The notes under the pieces: model-generated
Databases searched by the model: none
What the model was told of the DNA's origin: nothing
Seen by the model: only the letters and a program-made list of their open reading frames with translations
Shown: piece by piece, positions 15,713-24,017 of the stretch
Position numbering within the stretch: position 1 is the first letter of the stretch
Layout: each line of letters opens with the position of its first letter
Assembly (NCBI GenBank): GCA_036839715.1
Contig: DAITDU010000018.1
Coordinates: 1-29,866, forward strand
DNA length: 29,866 nt
Reading direction: 5' to 3'
Origin: Thermocaproicibacter sp002410755
Lineage (GTDB): Bacteria; Bacillota; Clostridia; Oscillospirales; Acutalibacteraceae
Program-made: the position numbers and the translations under genes

Positions 15713-15847
15713 ATGTTAAGGACTTATCAGCCAAAGAAGCTGCACCGCATGAAGGAACACGGTTTCCGCAAGCGTATGGCAACCAGCAATGGCCGCAAGG
15801 TAATTTCCCGCCGCAGGGCAAAAGGCAGGGTACGTCTGTCTTACTGA
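15713..15847 (+). CDS. rpmH: 50S ribosomal protein L34
   Basis: The 44-residue protein MLRTYQPKKLHRMKEHGFRKRMATSNGRKVISRRRAKGRVRLSY is a full-length, very basic bL34 of the large ribosomal subunit. A longer in-frame opening exists upstream, but ATG 15713 is correct: it has AAAGGAGGG 6 bases before it and lies downstream of the promoter at 15647-15675. It heads the operon rpmH-rnpA-yidD-yidC-jag, the arrangement found next to dnaA in most bacteria. Confidence 0.97.
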   Translation: MLRTYQPKKLHRMKEHGFRKRMATSNGRKVISRRRAKGRVRLSY

Positions 15848-15914
15848 TTTCAGAAAGAAAACCGGTGTTTCTTTTTCTTCCTTTTTCTCATCCTGAAAAG
15901 AAACAAAGAAAATT

Positions 15915-15939
15915 CCCGGCGGGTTCCGCCGGGCCTTTT
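15915..15939 (+). terminator. GC-only hairpin between rpmH and rnpA
   Basis: CCCGGCGG (15915-15922) pairs perfectly with CCGCCGGG (15926-15933) across a 3-base loop, followed by CC and TTTT. It could partly end the rpmH message so that less rnpA is made. It also lies only 16 bases before the rnpA ATG and might restrict its translation. Confidence 0.55.
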
Positions 15940-15949
15940 GGAAAATATT

Positions 15950-16336
15950 ATGACAGATTATGAAACTCTTAGGAAAAACCGGGAATTTCAGCGGGCTTAT
16001 TCCCGTGGGAAATTCTACGTCAGTCCGGTGCTTGTCTCCTATGTTGTAAGAAACCGGAAAAAAATTCTTCGTATTGGAATTACGACAAGCAAAAAAACTG
16101 GAAATGCCGTTCGGCGAAACCGGTCCCGCCGGGTTATCCGGGAGGCATTCCGTCCTCTCGCAGCGAAAATTATGCCCGGATATGACCTCGTTTTTGTCGC
16201 AAGGGCAAAAACGCCGTTTGTCAAAAGCGGTGAAATCAGCCGCATTATGAAGTATCAGTTAAAAAATGCCGGTGTCCTTTCCGGATCCACTCAAAAGGAC
16301 AAAGTACAGGACAGGCCCCATGAAAAGTCCAGTTAA
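15950..16336 (+). CDS. rnpA: ribonuclease P protein component
   Basis: This 128-residue basic protein is the protein partner of the RNase P RNA, which trims tRNA 5' ends. It starts MTDYETLRKNREFQRAYSRGKFYVSPVLVSYVV and carries the family's RNR motif in GNAVRRNRSRRVIREAFR. The frame opens at a TTG (15938), but the ATG at 15950 gives the usual N-terminus; the ribosome site is weak. The C-terminus has a basic tail of about 20 residues that overlaps the yidD start by 17 bases. Confidence 0.94.
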   Translation: MTDYETLRKNREFQRAYSRGKFYVSPVLVSYVVRNRKKILRIGITTSKKTGNAVRRNRSRRVIREAFRPLAAKIMPGYDLVFVARAKTPFVKSGEISRIMKYQLKNAGVLSGSTQKDKVQDRPHEKSS

Positions 16337-16580
16337 AATGGCTATGATTGCAGCGATCCGCTTTTATCAGAAATATCTTTCTCCGCTGAAGCGGCATCCC
16401 TGCTGCATTTATTATCCGACCTGCTCCAGCTATGCCATAGAAGCCATCGAGCGGTTCGGGCCGGTCAGGGGTTTTTTTCTTGCACTGTGGCGGTTTCTGC
16501 GCTGTAACCCGTTTAGCCGGGGCGGTTATGATCCTGTACCGGAGAAAAAAGAGAAACGCAGAAAACAGACTGAAAAGTAG
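16320..16580 (+). CDS. yidD: membrane protein insertion efficiency factor YidD
   Basis: The 86-residue product carries both YidD signatures: HPCCIYYPTCSSYAIEAIERFG and RCNPFSRGGYDPVPEKK. YidD is a small membrane-associated protein thought to help YidC insert proteins. The start ATG 16320 lies inside the 3' end of rnpA (17-base overlap), which is usual; CAGGACAGG serves as a modest ribosome site. Earlier codons in the frame are outside family homology. The yidC ATG follows after 23 bases. Confidence 0.92.
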   Translation: MKSPVKMAMIAAIRFYQKYLSPLKRHPCCIYYPTCSSYAIEAIERFGPVRGFFLALWRFLRCNPFSRGGYDPVPEKKEKRRKQTEK

Positions 16581-16603
16581 CAACACAGAGGAGAATATTC
16601 CGC

Positions 16604-17596
16604 ATGGACAGTTTCTTCAATTTTTTTGGCAGCATCTTTGGCTATGTACTGTGGTGGTTTTATCTTCTCATTCCAAACTACGGTGTTGCCATTATCCTTT
16701 TTACCGTTGTCTTTAAGCTCCTGCTGTTCCCATTTTCTATTAAACAGCAGCGCTCCATGGCTGCATCGGGCAAAATGCAGATAAAGATTAAAAACCTTCA
16801 AAAACGCTATGCCGATGACAAACAGCGCCTGCAAATTGAAACTCAAAAGCTGTACGAAAAGGAAGGTCTCGACCCAATGGGCGGATGCAGCACCATGCTG
16901 CTTCCGTTACTCGTTATGTTTGGTCTTTATTATACGGTGCTGAATCCGCTTTCCAATGCTTTGCACCTTTCTTCCGATGCAATTACCAAAGCGATTAATA
17001 TAATTAACCAGATTCCCGGTTCTGCAAATACGGCTGCCGGGCGCTATGCGCAGATTGAAATTGTGCACAATTTTGCAAACCTGAAACCGTACCTGACAAT
17101 GTTCAGTGCTGATGAGCTCAGCAGATTGCAGTCATTCAGCCATGGGTTCCGGTTCCTTGGCCTTGACCTTCTTGGAACACCATGCGATCCAGGCAATATC
17201 TTTGGCACACTTTTTAATACAAATCTCTGGATTATTCCCGTCTTGTGCCTTGTTTCCTCTATTGTGACACAATTTTTCACCATGAAACTGCAACCGATTC
17301 AGCAGAAACAGGGATGCATGACATTTACGTTTTATTTTATGGCTTTATTTACTGCGTGGCTGGCCTGCACAGTCCCAGCTGCCGTTGGATTTTATTGGAT
17401 TCTTTCCACCTTTGCGGGTTTGATCCAGACCATTGTTCTGTTTATACAGTACAGCCCTGAAAAACTGAATGCCGAGACGGAGGCACGCCGCATTGCACTG
17501 CGTGAGCAGCAGGAGGCGGCTGTAAAACCGCTTGGTCTGCAGCAGCAGATGCTTTTGCAGAAAAAACTGGCTAAGCCGGAAAAGCGCGGCAAGTAA
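16604..17596 (+). CDS. yidC: membrane protein insertase YidC/SpoIIIJ
   Basis: This 330-residue Oxa1-family insertase has about five hydrophobic segments. It opens with MDSFFNFFGSIFGYVLWWFYLLIPNYGVAIILFTVVFKLLLFPFSIKQQRSM, including the hydrophilic-groove Lys/Arg region, and has GCSTMLLPLLVMFGLYYTVLNPL. There is no lipobox Cys, so unlike B. subtilis SpoIIIJ it is not a lipoprotein. The segment 125-190 between helices is long. GAGGAGA lies 9 bases upstream. The Lys/Gln-rich tail probably contacts the ribosome. It lies between yidD and jag, the conserved partner order. Confidence 0.93.
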   Translation: MDSFFNFFGSIFGYVLWWFYLLIPNYGVAIILFTVVFKLLLFPFSIKQQRSMAASGKMQIKIKNLQKRYADDKQRLQIETQKLYEKEGLDPMGGCSTMLLPLLVMFGLYYTVLNPLSNALHLSSDAITKAINIINQIPGSANTAAGRYAQIEIVHNFANLKPYLTMFSADELSRLQSFSHGFRFLGLDLLGTPCDPGNIFGTLFNTNLWIIPVLCLVSSIVTQFFTMKLQPIQQKQGCMTFTFYFMALFTAWLACTVPAAVGFYWILSTFAGLIQTIVLFIQYSPEKLNAETEARRIALREQQEAAVKPLGLQQQMLLQKKLAKPEKRGK

Positions 17597-17655
17597 ATGT
17601 ATCCGCGTACTTTTTTGAGCGCGCAGTGTTTTTTCATAGGGAGGTTATGGGTGTT

Positions 17656-18519
17656 ATGAAAGAAGCAATCGGAACTGGCGACACAGTTGAAAAGGCAAAG
17701 GAAGCTGCCTGCAAAGAGCTTGGTGTTGAGTCTTATGAGGCGGAATTTGAAATTCTAGAAATGCCGACGAAAAAGACTTTTGGCCTTTTTGGGGGAAGCC
17801 CTGCAAAAGTGCGCGTTTATATTCAGGACAACCCTGCGGACGTTGCCTCGGAATATCTGCATGAGATACTTTCCTGCATGAATGTTGCGGGTGCCGGCAT
17901 TGAGATTAAACGTCAGGAAGGCGGCGCAATGCTCTGTATCTCTGGCGAGGACATCGGTTTTATTATCGGACACCGTGGAGAAACACTGGATGCCCTCCAG
18001 TATCTTGCAGGGCTTGTTGCCAACCATATCAGCAAAGACGGGTACTATCGGATTACACTGGATATTGGTAATTACAGGGAAAAACGGAGGCAGACACTGG
18101 AAGCCCTCGGTAAAAAAATGGCTGAAAAGAGTCTGCGCTTAGGGCGCAATATGTCCCTTGAGCCAATGAATCCTTATGAGCGGAGAATCATCCATACTGC
18201 CGTACAGACGGTAGAAGGTGCAAAATCCTGGTCTGAAGGCGAAGACCTGGAACGCCATGTTGTCATTGGCCCAATTAAGGGAGAACGCATCCCGCACCGT
18301 TTTCATCCTTATCCGGGAGCGCCACGTGGTCCGCAGCACTTTTCCAAACCATTTTCCCCCCATCCGTCGGTTGTCGCTCCCACACCGTCTGTTCCAAAGA
18401 GTGAGGCAAAAGGACAACTTTATGAAAAGGTGCAGTTGCCAGCGCAGAATCAGCCGGAAAATTCCAAACCGGCCGCTGAGAATACGGAGTCTGCGGATAG
18501 CGGAAAAGCCGAAGAATAA
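17656..18519 (+). CDS. jag: Jag/KhpB RNA-binding protein
   Basis: The 287-residue protein has a Jag-N domain (MKEAIGTGDTVEKAKEAACKELGVESYEAEFEILEMPTKKTFGLFGG), a KH domain with the loop IIGHRGETLDALQYLAG, and an R3H domain with ERRIIHTA. These bind RNA; the family (KhpB) works with KhpA in gene regulation and cell elongation. About 75 extra C-terminal residues are Pro/Ser/Ala/Glu-rich and probably disordered. The GGGAGG is only 2 bases from an ATG at 17647 and 11 from ATG 17656, so the start is uncertain by three codons. Jag follows yidC as in other Bacillota. Confidence 0.92.
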   Translation: MKEAIGTGDTVEKAKEAACKELGVESYEAEFEILEMPTKKTFGLFGGSPAKVRVYIQDNPADVASEYLHEILSCMNVAGAGIEIKRQEGGAMLCISGEDIGFIIGHRGETLDALQYLAGLVANHISKDGYYRITLDIGNYREKRRQTLEALGKKMAEKSLRLGRNMSLEPMNPYERRIIHTAVQTVEGAKSWSEGEDLERHVVIGPIKGERIPHRFHPYPGAPRGPQHFSKPFSPHPSVVAPTPSVPKSEAKGQLYEKVQLPAQNQPENSKPAAENTESADSGKAEE

Positions 18520-18559
18520 AAATCCGAAGAATAAAAACAGACTATTCTGTCTTCTTGAT

Positions 18560-18596
18560 GAAAAGGCTTCGGGCGCTCTGCGTCCGGGGCCTTTTC
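18560..18596 (+). terminator. rho-independent terminator after jag
   Basis: GAAAAGGC (18560-18567) pairs with GCCTTTTC (with one G bulge, 18589-18596), enclosing CGG/CCG and CG/CG pairs. The downstream sequence is CAATAATTT. It would separate the rpmH-jag operon from mnmE. Confidence 0.6.
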
Positions 18597-18679
18597 AATA
18601 ATTTACAGGCAGTTTTTTAAGGCTTTTGTCAGCCGGGTTTACCATGGAACCTTCTTTAGAGAGAGGGAAGAGTAAAACG

Positions 18680-20065
18680 ATGAAAATTCAATATCACAAA
18701 TCAGATAATACAATAGCAGCTATTTCGACAGCACAGTCTCCCGGGGCTATCGGAATTGTACGGATTTCCGGGCCGGAAGCGCATGAAATAGCAGACCGTG
18801 TCTTTACCTCTGCACATGGGAAAACAATTTCCGGTCAGCGTGGATATACTGCTCTTTATGGAAAGGTTCATGACCAAAATGGAGAAATCGATGAAGCTAT
18901 CGCCCTGAATTTCCGTGCCCCTGCCAGTTTTACCGGAGAAGATGTTGTTGAACTTTCCTGTCACGGCGGAGTTTATGTAACGCGGCATCTGCTGAAAGCG
19001 GTCCTTGAAGCCGGTGCAGTCCCTGCCGGTCCGGGCGAATTTACCCGGAGAGCTTTCCTGAATGGGAAAATGGGACTGACAGAAGCGGAATCCGTTATGC
19101 AGATGATTGGTGCACAGGGTGAGCAGGCTGCAAAAACAGCCCTCGCCGGACAAGGCGGTGTCTTGGAACGGAGAATCCACGCAGTCCGTGACCTTCTTGT
19201 TTCTACGGCGGCACATCTTTCTGCTTGGGCGGATTATCCGGACGACGATATTCCACAGGTTACACCGGAAGAGTTGAAAATCTCTCTCGGCAAAGCCCAC
19301 AGCGAGCTTGAGACCATGCTCCGGGAATTTGAAGCCGGACAGGCCCTTCGTGAAGGCGTAGACACAGTGATTGCCGGACGTCCGAATGCAGGAAAATCAA
19401 CGCTTATGAATTTGCTCGCCGGATGTGAGCGTTCTATTGTAACGCAGTATGCCGGAACGACACGGGATATTGTGGAAGATACTGTTTTTCTTAGCGGCAT
19501 ACCGCTTCACCTTGCCGATACGGCTGGCCTGCATCCAACGGATGATCCCGTCGAAAGCATCGGTGTCGGGCGTGCGTTCCAACGGATTCACTCAGCGCAA
19601 CTTGTATTCGCTGTTTTTGATGGTTCACAGGAGCTTGGTGAGGATGACTTTAATCTGATTCAGAAAGTGCATGGCACACCGTGCGTCGCGATTGTTAATA
19701 AAAGTGACCTGCCAAAGAAAATTGACTTGCAGTATATTAAAGATAGATTTCGCCATTTTGTTATATTATCTGCGACGACCGGAAAAGGACTGGATAAACT
19801 CCGTAAAGAAGTTGCAGATGTTCTGGAGACGGCAAATCTTGATCCGTCACAGGGTATTTTGTTCACGGAACGGCAAAGGGATACCGCGCGGCGCGCGCTG
19901 GAATGTGTTAAAGAAGCACAGGATGCCTTAAAATGCGGTATGACGTTTGATGCCATAACAGTCTCCATTGAAGGTGCTGTTTCCGCATTACTGGAACTCA
20001 CTGGGGAACGGGTGACTGAAACCGTCGTTGACTCTGTTTTTCATCATTTCTGTGTAGGTAAGTAA
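18680..20065 (+). CDS. mnmE: tRNA modification GTPase MnmE
   Basis: MnmE works with MnmG to place carboxymethylaminomethyl groups on wobble U34. The 461-residue product has an N-terminal folate-binding domain, then an inserted G domain: G1 GRPNAGKST (233-241), G2 TTRDIVE (260-266), G3 DTAG (280-283) and G4 NKSD. It ends with the invariant FCVGK, in which the Cys is functionally important. An in-frame GTG at 18626 and ATG at 18644 would add non-homologous residues. ATG 18680 has GGAAGAG 7 bases upstream and gives the normal length. Confidence 0.95.
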   Translation: MKIQYHKSDNTIAAISTAQSPGAIGIVRISGPEAHEIADRVFTSAHGKTISGQRGYTALYGKVHDQNGEIDEAIALNFRAPASFTGEDVVELSCHGGVYVTRHLLKAVLEAGAVPAGPGEFTRRAFLNGKMGLTEAESVMQMIGAQGEQAAKTALAGQGGVLERRIHAVRDLLVSTAAHLSAWADYPDDDIPQVTPEELKISLGKAHSELETMLREFEAGQALREGVDTVIAGRPNAGKSTLMNLLAGCERSIVTQYAGTTRDIVEDTVFLSGIPLHLADTAGLHPTDDPVESIGVGRAFQRIHSAQLVFAVFDGSQELGEDDFNLIQKVHGTPCVAIVNKSDLPKKIDLQYIKDRFRHFVILSATTGKGLDKLRKEVADVLETANLDPSQGILFTERQRDTARRALECVKEAQDALKCGMTFDAITVSIEGAVSALLELTGERVTETVVDSVFHHFCVGK

Positions 20066-20201
20066 AGCCCTTGTATATAAACCGTCCCAATATTTTTACC
20101 GCAGACGACAACAGAATTTTGCTGTTTTTAGCATTTAATAGAGTTCTCGCTGAAGGCTTTTATAAGAAGCTTGAAAGCGGGGAAAGAGGGAATTAAGAAA
20201 G

Positions 20202-22079
20202 ATGAATTATCAAGCCGGAAAGATTGATGTGGCGGTGATTGGGGCAGGTCATGCAGGAATTGAGGCATCCCTTGCAGCCGCCCGCCTCGGCTGCAAAACC
20301 GTTGTTTTTACCATCAATCTGGATGCAGTTGGAAATTGCCCGTGCAACCCGTCTATTGGCGGGACGGCGAAAGGGCATCTTGTCCGTGAAATTGATGCAC
20401 TTGGCGGGGAAATGGGACGCACTACGGATGAATGCTTTTTGCAGAGCCGGATGCTCAACCGCGGAAAAGGCCCAGCTGTCCATTCCCTTAGGATGCAGAT
20501 TGACCGCCGTGAATACAGCAAGATTATGAAGCGGAAATTGGAACGCCAGCCAAACCTTTTACTGAAACAGGCGGAAGTTGTTGCCATTACACGTGGAGAA
20601 GAAGGCCGCTGGAACGTGGAAACACGCTTTGGGGCGGTTTTTGAAGCACGTGCTGTTATTTTTGCAACAGGCACTTATCTTTCCGGTAAAATTTTTGTTG
20701 GAGAAGTATCCTATGAAAGCGGCCCGGATGGTATGTTTCCGGCAGCTTTTCTTTCAGAATCCCTGCGGAAGCTTGGAATCCGCCTGAGGCGCTTCAAGAC
20801 CGGGACACCTGCGCGAGTCCTTCGCTCCAGTATAGATTTTACTAATTTGGAAGTCCAAAAAGGTGATGATCCCGTTATCCCGTTTTCCTACGATACATTG
20901 GTCCCCGGGAAAAACCGCGCTGTGTGCTATGTTTCATGGACAAACGAGCAGACGAAAAAAATTATTCTTAACAACCTGCAACGTTCCCAGCTTTTTACAG
21001 GCGGCATCACTGGAATTGGGCCGCGCTACTGCCCAAGCATTGAAACTAAAATTATCCGCTTTGCGGATAAAAAGCGCCACCAGCTTTTTATTGAGCCATG
21101 CGGCCTGGATACCGAAGAAATGTACCTTCAGGGAATGAGCACGTCGCTTCCGGAAGAGGTACAAATTGCTTTCTACCATACCATTCCGGGGTTGGAACAC
21201 GTTGAGCTGATGAGGACAGCCTATGCGATTGAATATGACTGTGCCGATCCGCAACAACTTAATGCTACGCTTGAATTTAAGGATTACCCGGGCCTTTATG
21301 GAGCAGGACAGTTTAACGGAAGTTCCGGCTATGAAGAAGCTGCCGCGCAGGGTTTTGTTGCAGGCGTCAATGCTGCCCTGAAAATCCTTGGGCGAGAGCC
21401 AATGATTCTCAGTCGTTCTTCCAGCTATATTGGCACGCTTGTGGATGACCTCATCACAAAAGGTACGGAAGAGCCTTACCGTATGATGACATCGCGCAGT
21501 GAATATCGCCTTGTCCTGCGGCAGGACAACGCCGACGAACGCCTGACACCAATCGGGCGGAAAATCGGACTGATTTCCGATGACCGCTGGATCCGTTTCC
21601 TAAAAAAAGAAGAGCAGAAGAAAAAGGAACTTGCCCGGGCGGAAAATACAGTATTGCCACCTTCTAAAGAACTGAATGGCCTGCTTGTTTCACGTGAAAC
21701 AACGCCCGTTTCTACTGGGGTAAAGCTTGCAGAGCTTATCCGGCGCCCGGAACTGGACTACGCCGTCCTGAAGCAGGTTGATAAAGCTCGTCCCGATATT
21801 TCGGATGCTGTCTTTGAAAATGTTGAGATTGCCCTGAAATATGAAGGATATATCAGACGCCAGAAAGCACAGATTGAAGAGATGAAACGCATGGAAGGAC
21901 GCCTCCTCCCCAAAGATATCGATTACACGAAAATTATTGGCCTGAGAAAAGAAGCACAGGAAAAGCTTGCAAAAATCCGCCCGGCCAATATCGGGCAGGC
22001 ATCGCGCATCAGCGGAGTAAGCCCTGCGGATATTTCTGTGCTGCTGATTTGGCTGGAAAAAGGGAGAACAGAAAAATGA
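20202..22079 (+). CDS. mnmG: tRNA uridine-5-carboxymethylaminomethyl synthesis enzyme MnmG
   Basis: This FAD enzyme, 625 residues, partners MnmE. The N-terminal dinucleotide fold is VAVIGAGHAGIEASLAAARLG, followed by the invariant NCPCNPSIGGTAKGHLVREIDALGGEMG. The C-terminus has the tRNA/MnmE-binding region with QASRISGVSPADISVLLIWL. It starts at ATG 20202, with AAGAAAG next to it and GAGGG further up; a 136-base spacer follows mnmE. Codons for LVSRET (21685-21702) contain an exact parS palindrome (see separate entry). Its last bases overlap rsmG by 4. Confidence 0.96.
   Translation: MNYQAGKIDVAVIGAGHAGIEASLAAARLGCKTVVFTINLDAVGNCPCNPSIGGTAKGHLVREIDALGGEMGRTTDECFLQSRMLNRGKGPAVHSLRMQIDRREYSKIMKRKLERQPNLLLKQAEVVAITRGEEGRWNVETRFGAVFEARAVIFATGTYLSGKIFVGEVSYESGPDGMFPAAFLSESLRKLGIRLRRFKTGTPARVLRSSIDFTNLEVQKGDDPVIPFSYDTLVPGKNRAVCYVSWTNEQTKKIILNNLQRSQLFTGGITGIGPRYCPSIETKIIRFADKKRHQLFIEPCGLDTEEMYLQGMSTSLPEEVQIAFYHTIPGLEHVELMRTAYAIEYDCADPQQLNATLEFKDYPGLYGAGQFNGSSGYEEAAAQGFVAGVNAALKILGREPMILSRSSSYIGTLVDDLITKGTEEPYRMMTSRSEYRLVLRQDNADERLTPIGRKIGLISDDRWIRFLKKEEQKKKELARAENTVLPPSKELNGLLVSRETTPVSTGVKLAELIRRPELDYAVLKQVDKARPDISDAVFENVEIALKYEGYIRRQKAQIEEMKRMEGRLLPKDIDYTKIIGLRKEAQEKLAKIRPANIGQASRISGVSPADISVLLIWLEKGRTEK
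21686..21701. other. parS: parS centromere-like site inside mnmG (exact consensus)
   Basis: TGTTTCACGTGAAACA is a perfect 16-base palindrome identical to the B. subtilis parS consensus. ParB binds such sites and spreads, loading SMC. It lies within the mnmG reading frame, about 6 kb from the dnaA/rpmH strand switch. Confidence 0.9.
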
Positions 22080-22798
22080 ATGAATCAGCGGCACTTTTAA
22101 AACAGTATGCCTCGGATGCCGGGCTTGCAGTTTCTCCGGAACAGCTTGAACAATTCAGCCGATATGCAGACCTGCTGACCGAATGGAACCAGAAAGTCAA
22201 CCTGACTGCCGTAACGGAACCGGAGGGGATTGCATCCAAGCATTTTCTTGACAGCATCCTGATTCTCAAGTATATAAAGATTCCGAAAGGAGCCAAGGTA
22301 ATTGATATTGGCACCGGGGCGGGATTCCCGGGTGTACCGCTGAAGATTATCCGACCGGATCTTCAACTCACGCTTCTTGACAGCCTTCAGAAACGGCTGA
22401 CTTTTCTAGAAATGCTTCTCAGAGAGATTTCAGTTTCTGCGGAATTAGTGCATGCCCGCGCAGAGGAGGCTGCACGGCAGAAACAATACCGCCAGCAATA
22501 TGATTTTGCCGCAGCGCGCGCGGTTGCTTCTATGCCGGTCTTGTGCGAATATTGCCTGCCATTTCTAAAAGAGGGCGGTGTTTTTGCTGCGATGAAAGGA
22601 CCTGACGTGAAAGCCGAGCTTACGTCTGCGGAAAAGGCGGTTTCGCTCCTCGGGTGCAGTACAGAAAAAACGGTGACCTATACACTTCCAGCCGGGGATG
22701 GCAGAAGCCTGCTTTTTTTCCGTCGAACTGGTTCTCTCCCAGATAAATATCCGCGCCATGGCTCTAAAATTGCAAAATTTCCCCTCCTTTCTGTTTAA
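22076..22798 (+). CDS. rsmG: 16S rRNA m7G527 methyltransferase RsmG
   Basis: RsmG methylates G527 of 16S rRNA using S-adenosylmethionine. The 240-residue protein shows the N-terminal QLEQFSRYADLLTEWNQKVNLTAVTEPEGIASKHFLDSI and the SAM-binding loop VIDIGTGAGFPGVPLKI, followed by FAAARAVASMPVLCEYCLPFL. The start ATG 22076 overlaps the mnmG stop as ATGA and has GGGAG upstream. Codons further up belong to the mnmG overlap. The C-terminal tail KYPRHGSKIAKFPL is family-typical. Loss of this enzyme gives low-level streptomycin resistance in other bacteria. Confidence 0.95.
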   Translation: MNESAALLKQYASDAGLAVSPEQLEQFSRYADLLTEWNQKVNLTAVTEPEGIASKHFLDSILILKYIKIPKGAKVIDIGTGAGFPGVPLKIIRPDLQLTLLDSLQKRLTFLEMLLREISVSAELVHARAEEAARQKQYRQQYDFAAARAVASMPVLCEYCLPFLKEGGVFAAMKGPDVKAELTSAEKAVSLLGCSTEKTVTYTLPAGDGRSLLFFRRTGSLPDKYPRHGSKIAKFPLLSV

Positions 22799-22937
22799 AA
22801 CAAGAAAAAAACAGAGAAAAGCTGGAAAGCTTGTAGTTTAAATTTTTTATATGATACCAGAATGTGACGGTATTTTCCGCTGAATCTATGTTATGCTTGT
22901 CCAAGCGGACAGAACAGAAAAGGAGGCGGCAAGAGGA

Positions 22938-23747
22938 GTGATTTTCGGAGGAAAGCGTGTCATTGAGCTTGAGCCGGATCAAATCGCTCCAAATCCGGCA
23001 CAGCCACGAAAAAACTTCGATACGGAAGAGCTGAACAGCCTTGCTGTCAGTATCCGTACAAACGGCCTGATTCAGCCGATTACGGTGCGCCATATTGCCA
23101 GCGGCAATTATGAGCTTGTTGCTGGGGAACGCAGGCTCCGTGCATGCCGAATTGCCGGAATGAAGACTGTTCCGTGTATTGTAAGTAATTGCACCCCCGA
23201 TGAAAGTGCTGCCATGGCAATGACTGAAAACCTCCAGCGGAAAGATCTCGGCGTTTTTGAAGAAGCCGAAGGAATCCGAGAACTGATAAACCTCTGGCAC
23301 ATTACGCAGGAAGAAGCTGCACAGCGCCTCGGGAAAAGTCAATCTGCCATTGCAAATAAGCTTCGGCTCCTGCGCTTTTCTCAGGAAGAGCGTCAGATTA
23401 TTACCGAAGCAGGGCTTACTGAGCGCCATGCCCGCGCTCTGCTGCGTATTGAGGATGGCAAACAGCGGCTAAAGGCACTCCACACTGTAATTGAACGTGG
23501 CTATAATGTCCGCCGCACAGATGAGTATGTTTCCAGGCTGCTTTCCGGAAAACCGGAAAAGCCCCGCAGAATGTTTATTGTGAAGGATGTCCGTATTTTT
23601 TTCAACACAATTTCCCATGCAGTGGATACAATGAAAAAAAGCGGTATCCCCGCACAGACACTCCGCAGTGAGACTGATGGTTATATTGAATGTGTTGTCC
23701 GCATTCCAAAGGCGCAGGCAACCGCGGGTGGTAAAAGGCCCGCCTGA
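22938..23747 (+). CDS. noc: Noc-type ParB paralogue (nucleoid occlusion protein)
   Basis: This is a 269-residue ParB/Noc CTPase clamp protein with GERRLRACRIAG, TENLQRKDLGVFEEAEG and a helix-turn-helix EEAAQRLGKSQSAIANKLRLL. At the positions that separate Noc from ParB it has Gln (GKSQ), Lys (ANK) and Arg (ERHARAL), the Noc-like choice, whereas the ParB here has Arg, Ala and Gly. I choose the GTG at 22938, preceded by AAAAGGAGG (11-base gap). An ATG at 22893 has no ribosome site. With either start I see no amphipathic helix like that of B. subtilis Noc. It precedes parA and parB. Confidence 0.85.
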   Translation: MIFGGKRVIELEPDQIAPNPAQPRKNFDTEELNSLAVSIRTNGLIQPITVRHIASGNYELVAGERRLRACRIAGMKTVPCIVSNCTPDESAAMAMTENLQRKDLGVFEEAEGIRELINLWHITQEEAAQRLGKSQSAIANKLRLLRFSQEERQIITEAGLTERHARALLRIEDGKQRLKALHTVIERGYNVRRTDEYVSRLLSGKPEKPRRMFIVKDVRIFFNTISHAVDTMKKSGIPAQTLRSETDGYIECVVRIPKAQATAGGKRPA

Positions 23748-23795
23748 AACAGATTACGAGTTTATTTACTCCTATTTTCCCTATATCATTTCCCG

Positions 23796-23829
23796 CAGAA
23801 GGGGCCGGACGCAAGTCCGGCCCCTTCTG
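23796..23829 (+). terminator. 15-bp perfect hairpin with GCAA tetraloop
   Basis: CAGAAGGGGCCGGAC (23796-23810) pairs at every base with GTCCGGCCCCTTCTG (23815-23829) across the GNRA loop GCAA. It follows noc by 48 bases and is the best candidate for a terminator, though the next bases (TGTCTGCTGCTTTT) are not a run of T. Confidence 0.6.
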
Positions 23830-23931
23830 TGTCTGCTGCTTTTACCCGGAAGAAAGAAGTTTTAAATTTGTCTGCGGCAAAAATTGCTTAGCTTTCCTGT
23901 AAACCCGCATGATGCCTTGCTTTTCCCGAAA

Positions 23932-23947
23932 TGTTTCATGTGAAACA
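23932..23947. other. parS: parS site upstream of parA (one centre change)
   Basis: TGTTTCATGTGAAACA differs from the parS consensus only by T for C at the central CG. Both arms are intact and even extend to ATGTTTCA/TGAAACAT. It lies 138 bases upstream of the parA start. Confidence 0.8.
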
Positions 23948-24008
23948 TCTGGCTTTTTCAAAAGGCTGCAAGTTTTTTGCCTCAGCTTTTTCAAAATTGC
24001 TGTGAGTG

Positions 24009-24017
24009 TGATATAAT
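24009..24017 (+). promoter_or_regulatory. extended -10 promoter of parA
   Basis: TG-A-TATAAT at 24009-24017 lies about 53 bases before the parA TTG; the -35 (TTTCAA or TTTTCA) is weak. It also lies 62 bases after parS, so ParB spreading from that site could affect it. Confidence 0.6.

Noticed and set aside
20066..20201. Promoter or terminator between mnmE and mnmG
   Set aside because: A/T-rich, but no pair of boxes with acceptable spacing and no stable stem could be found.
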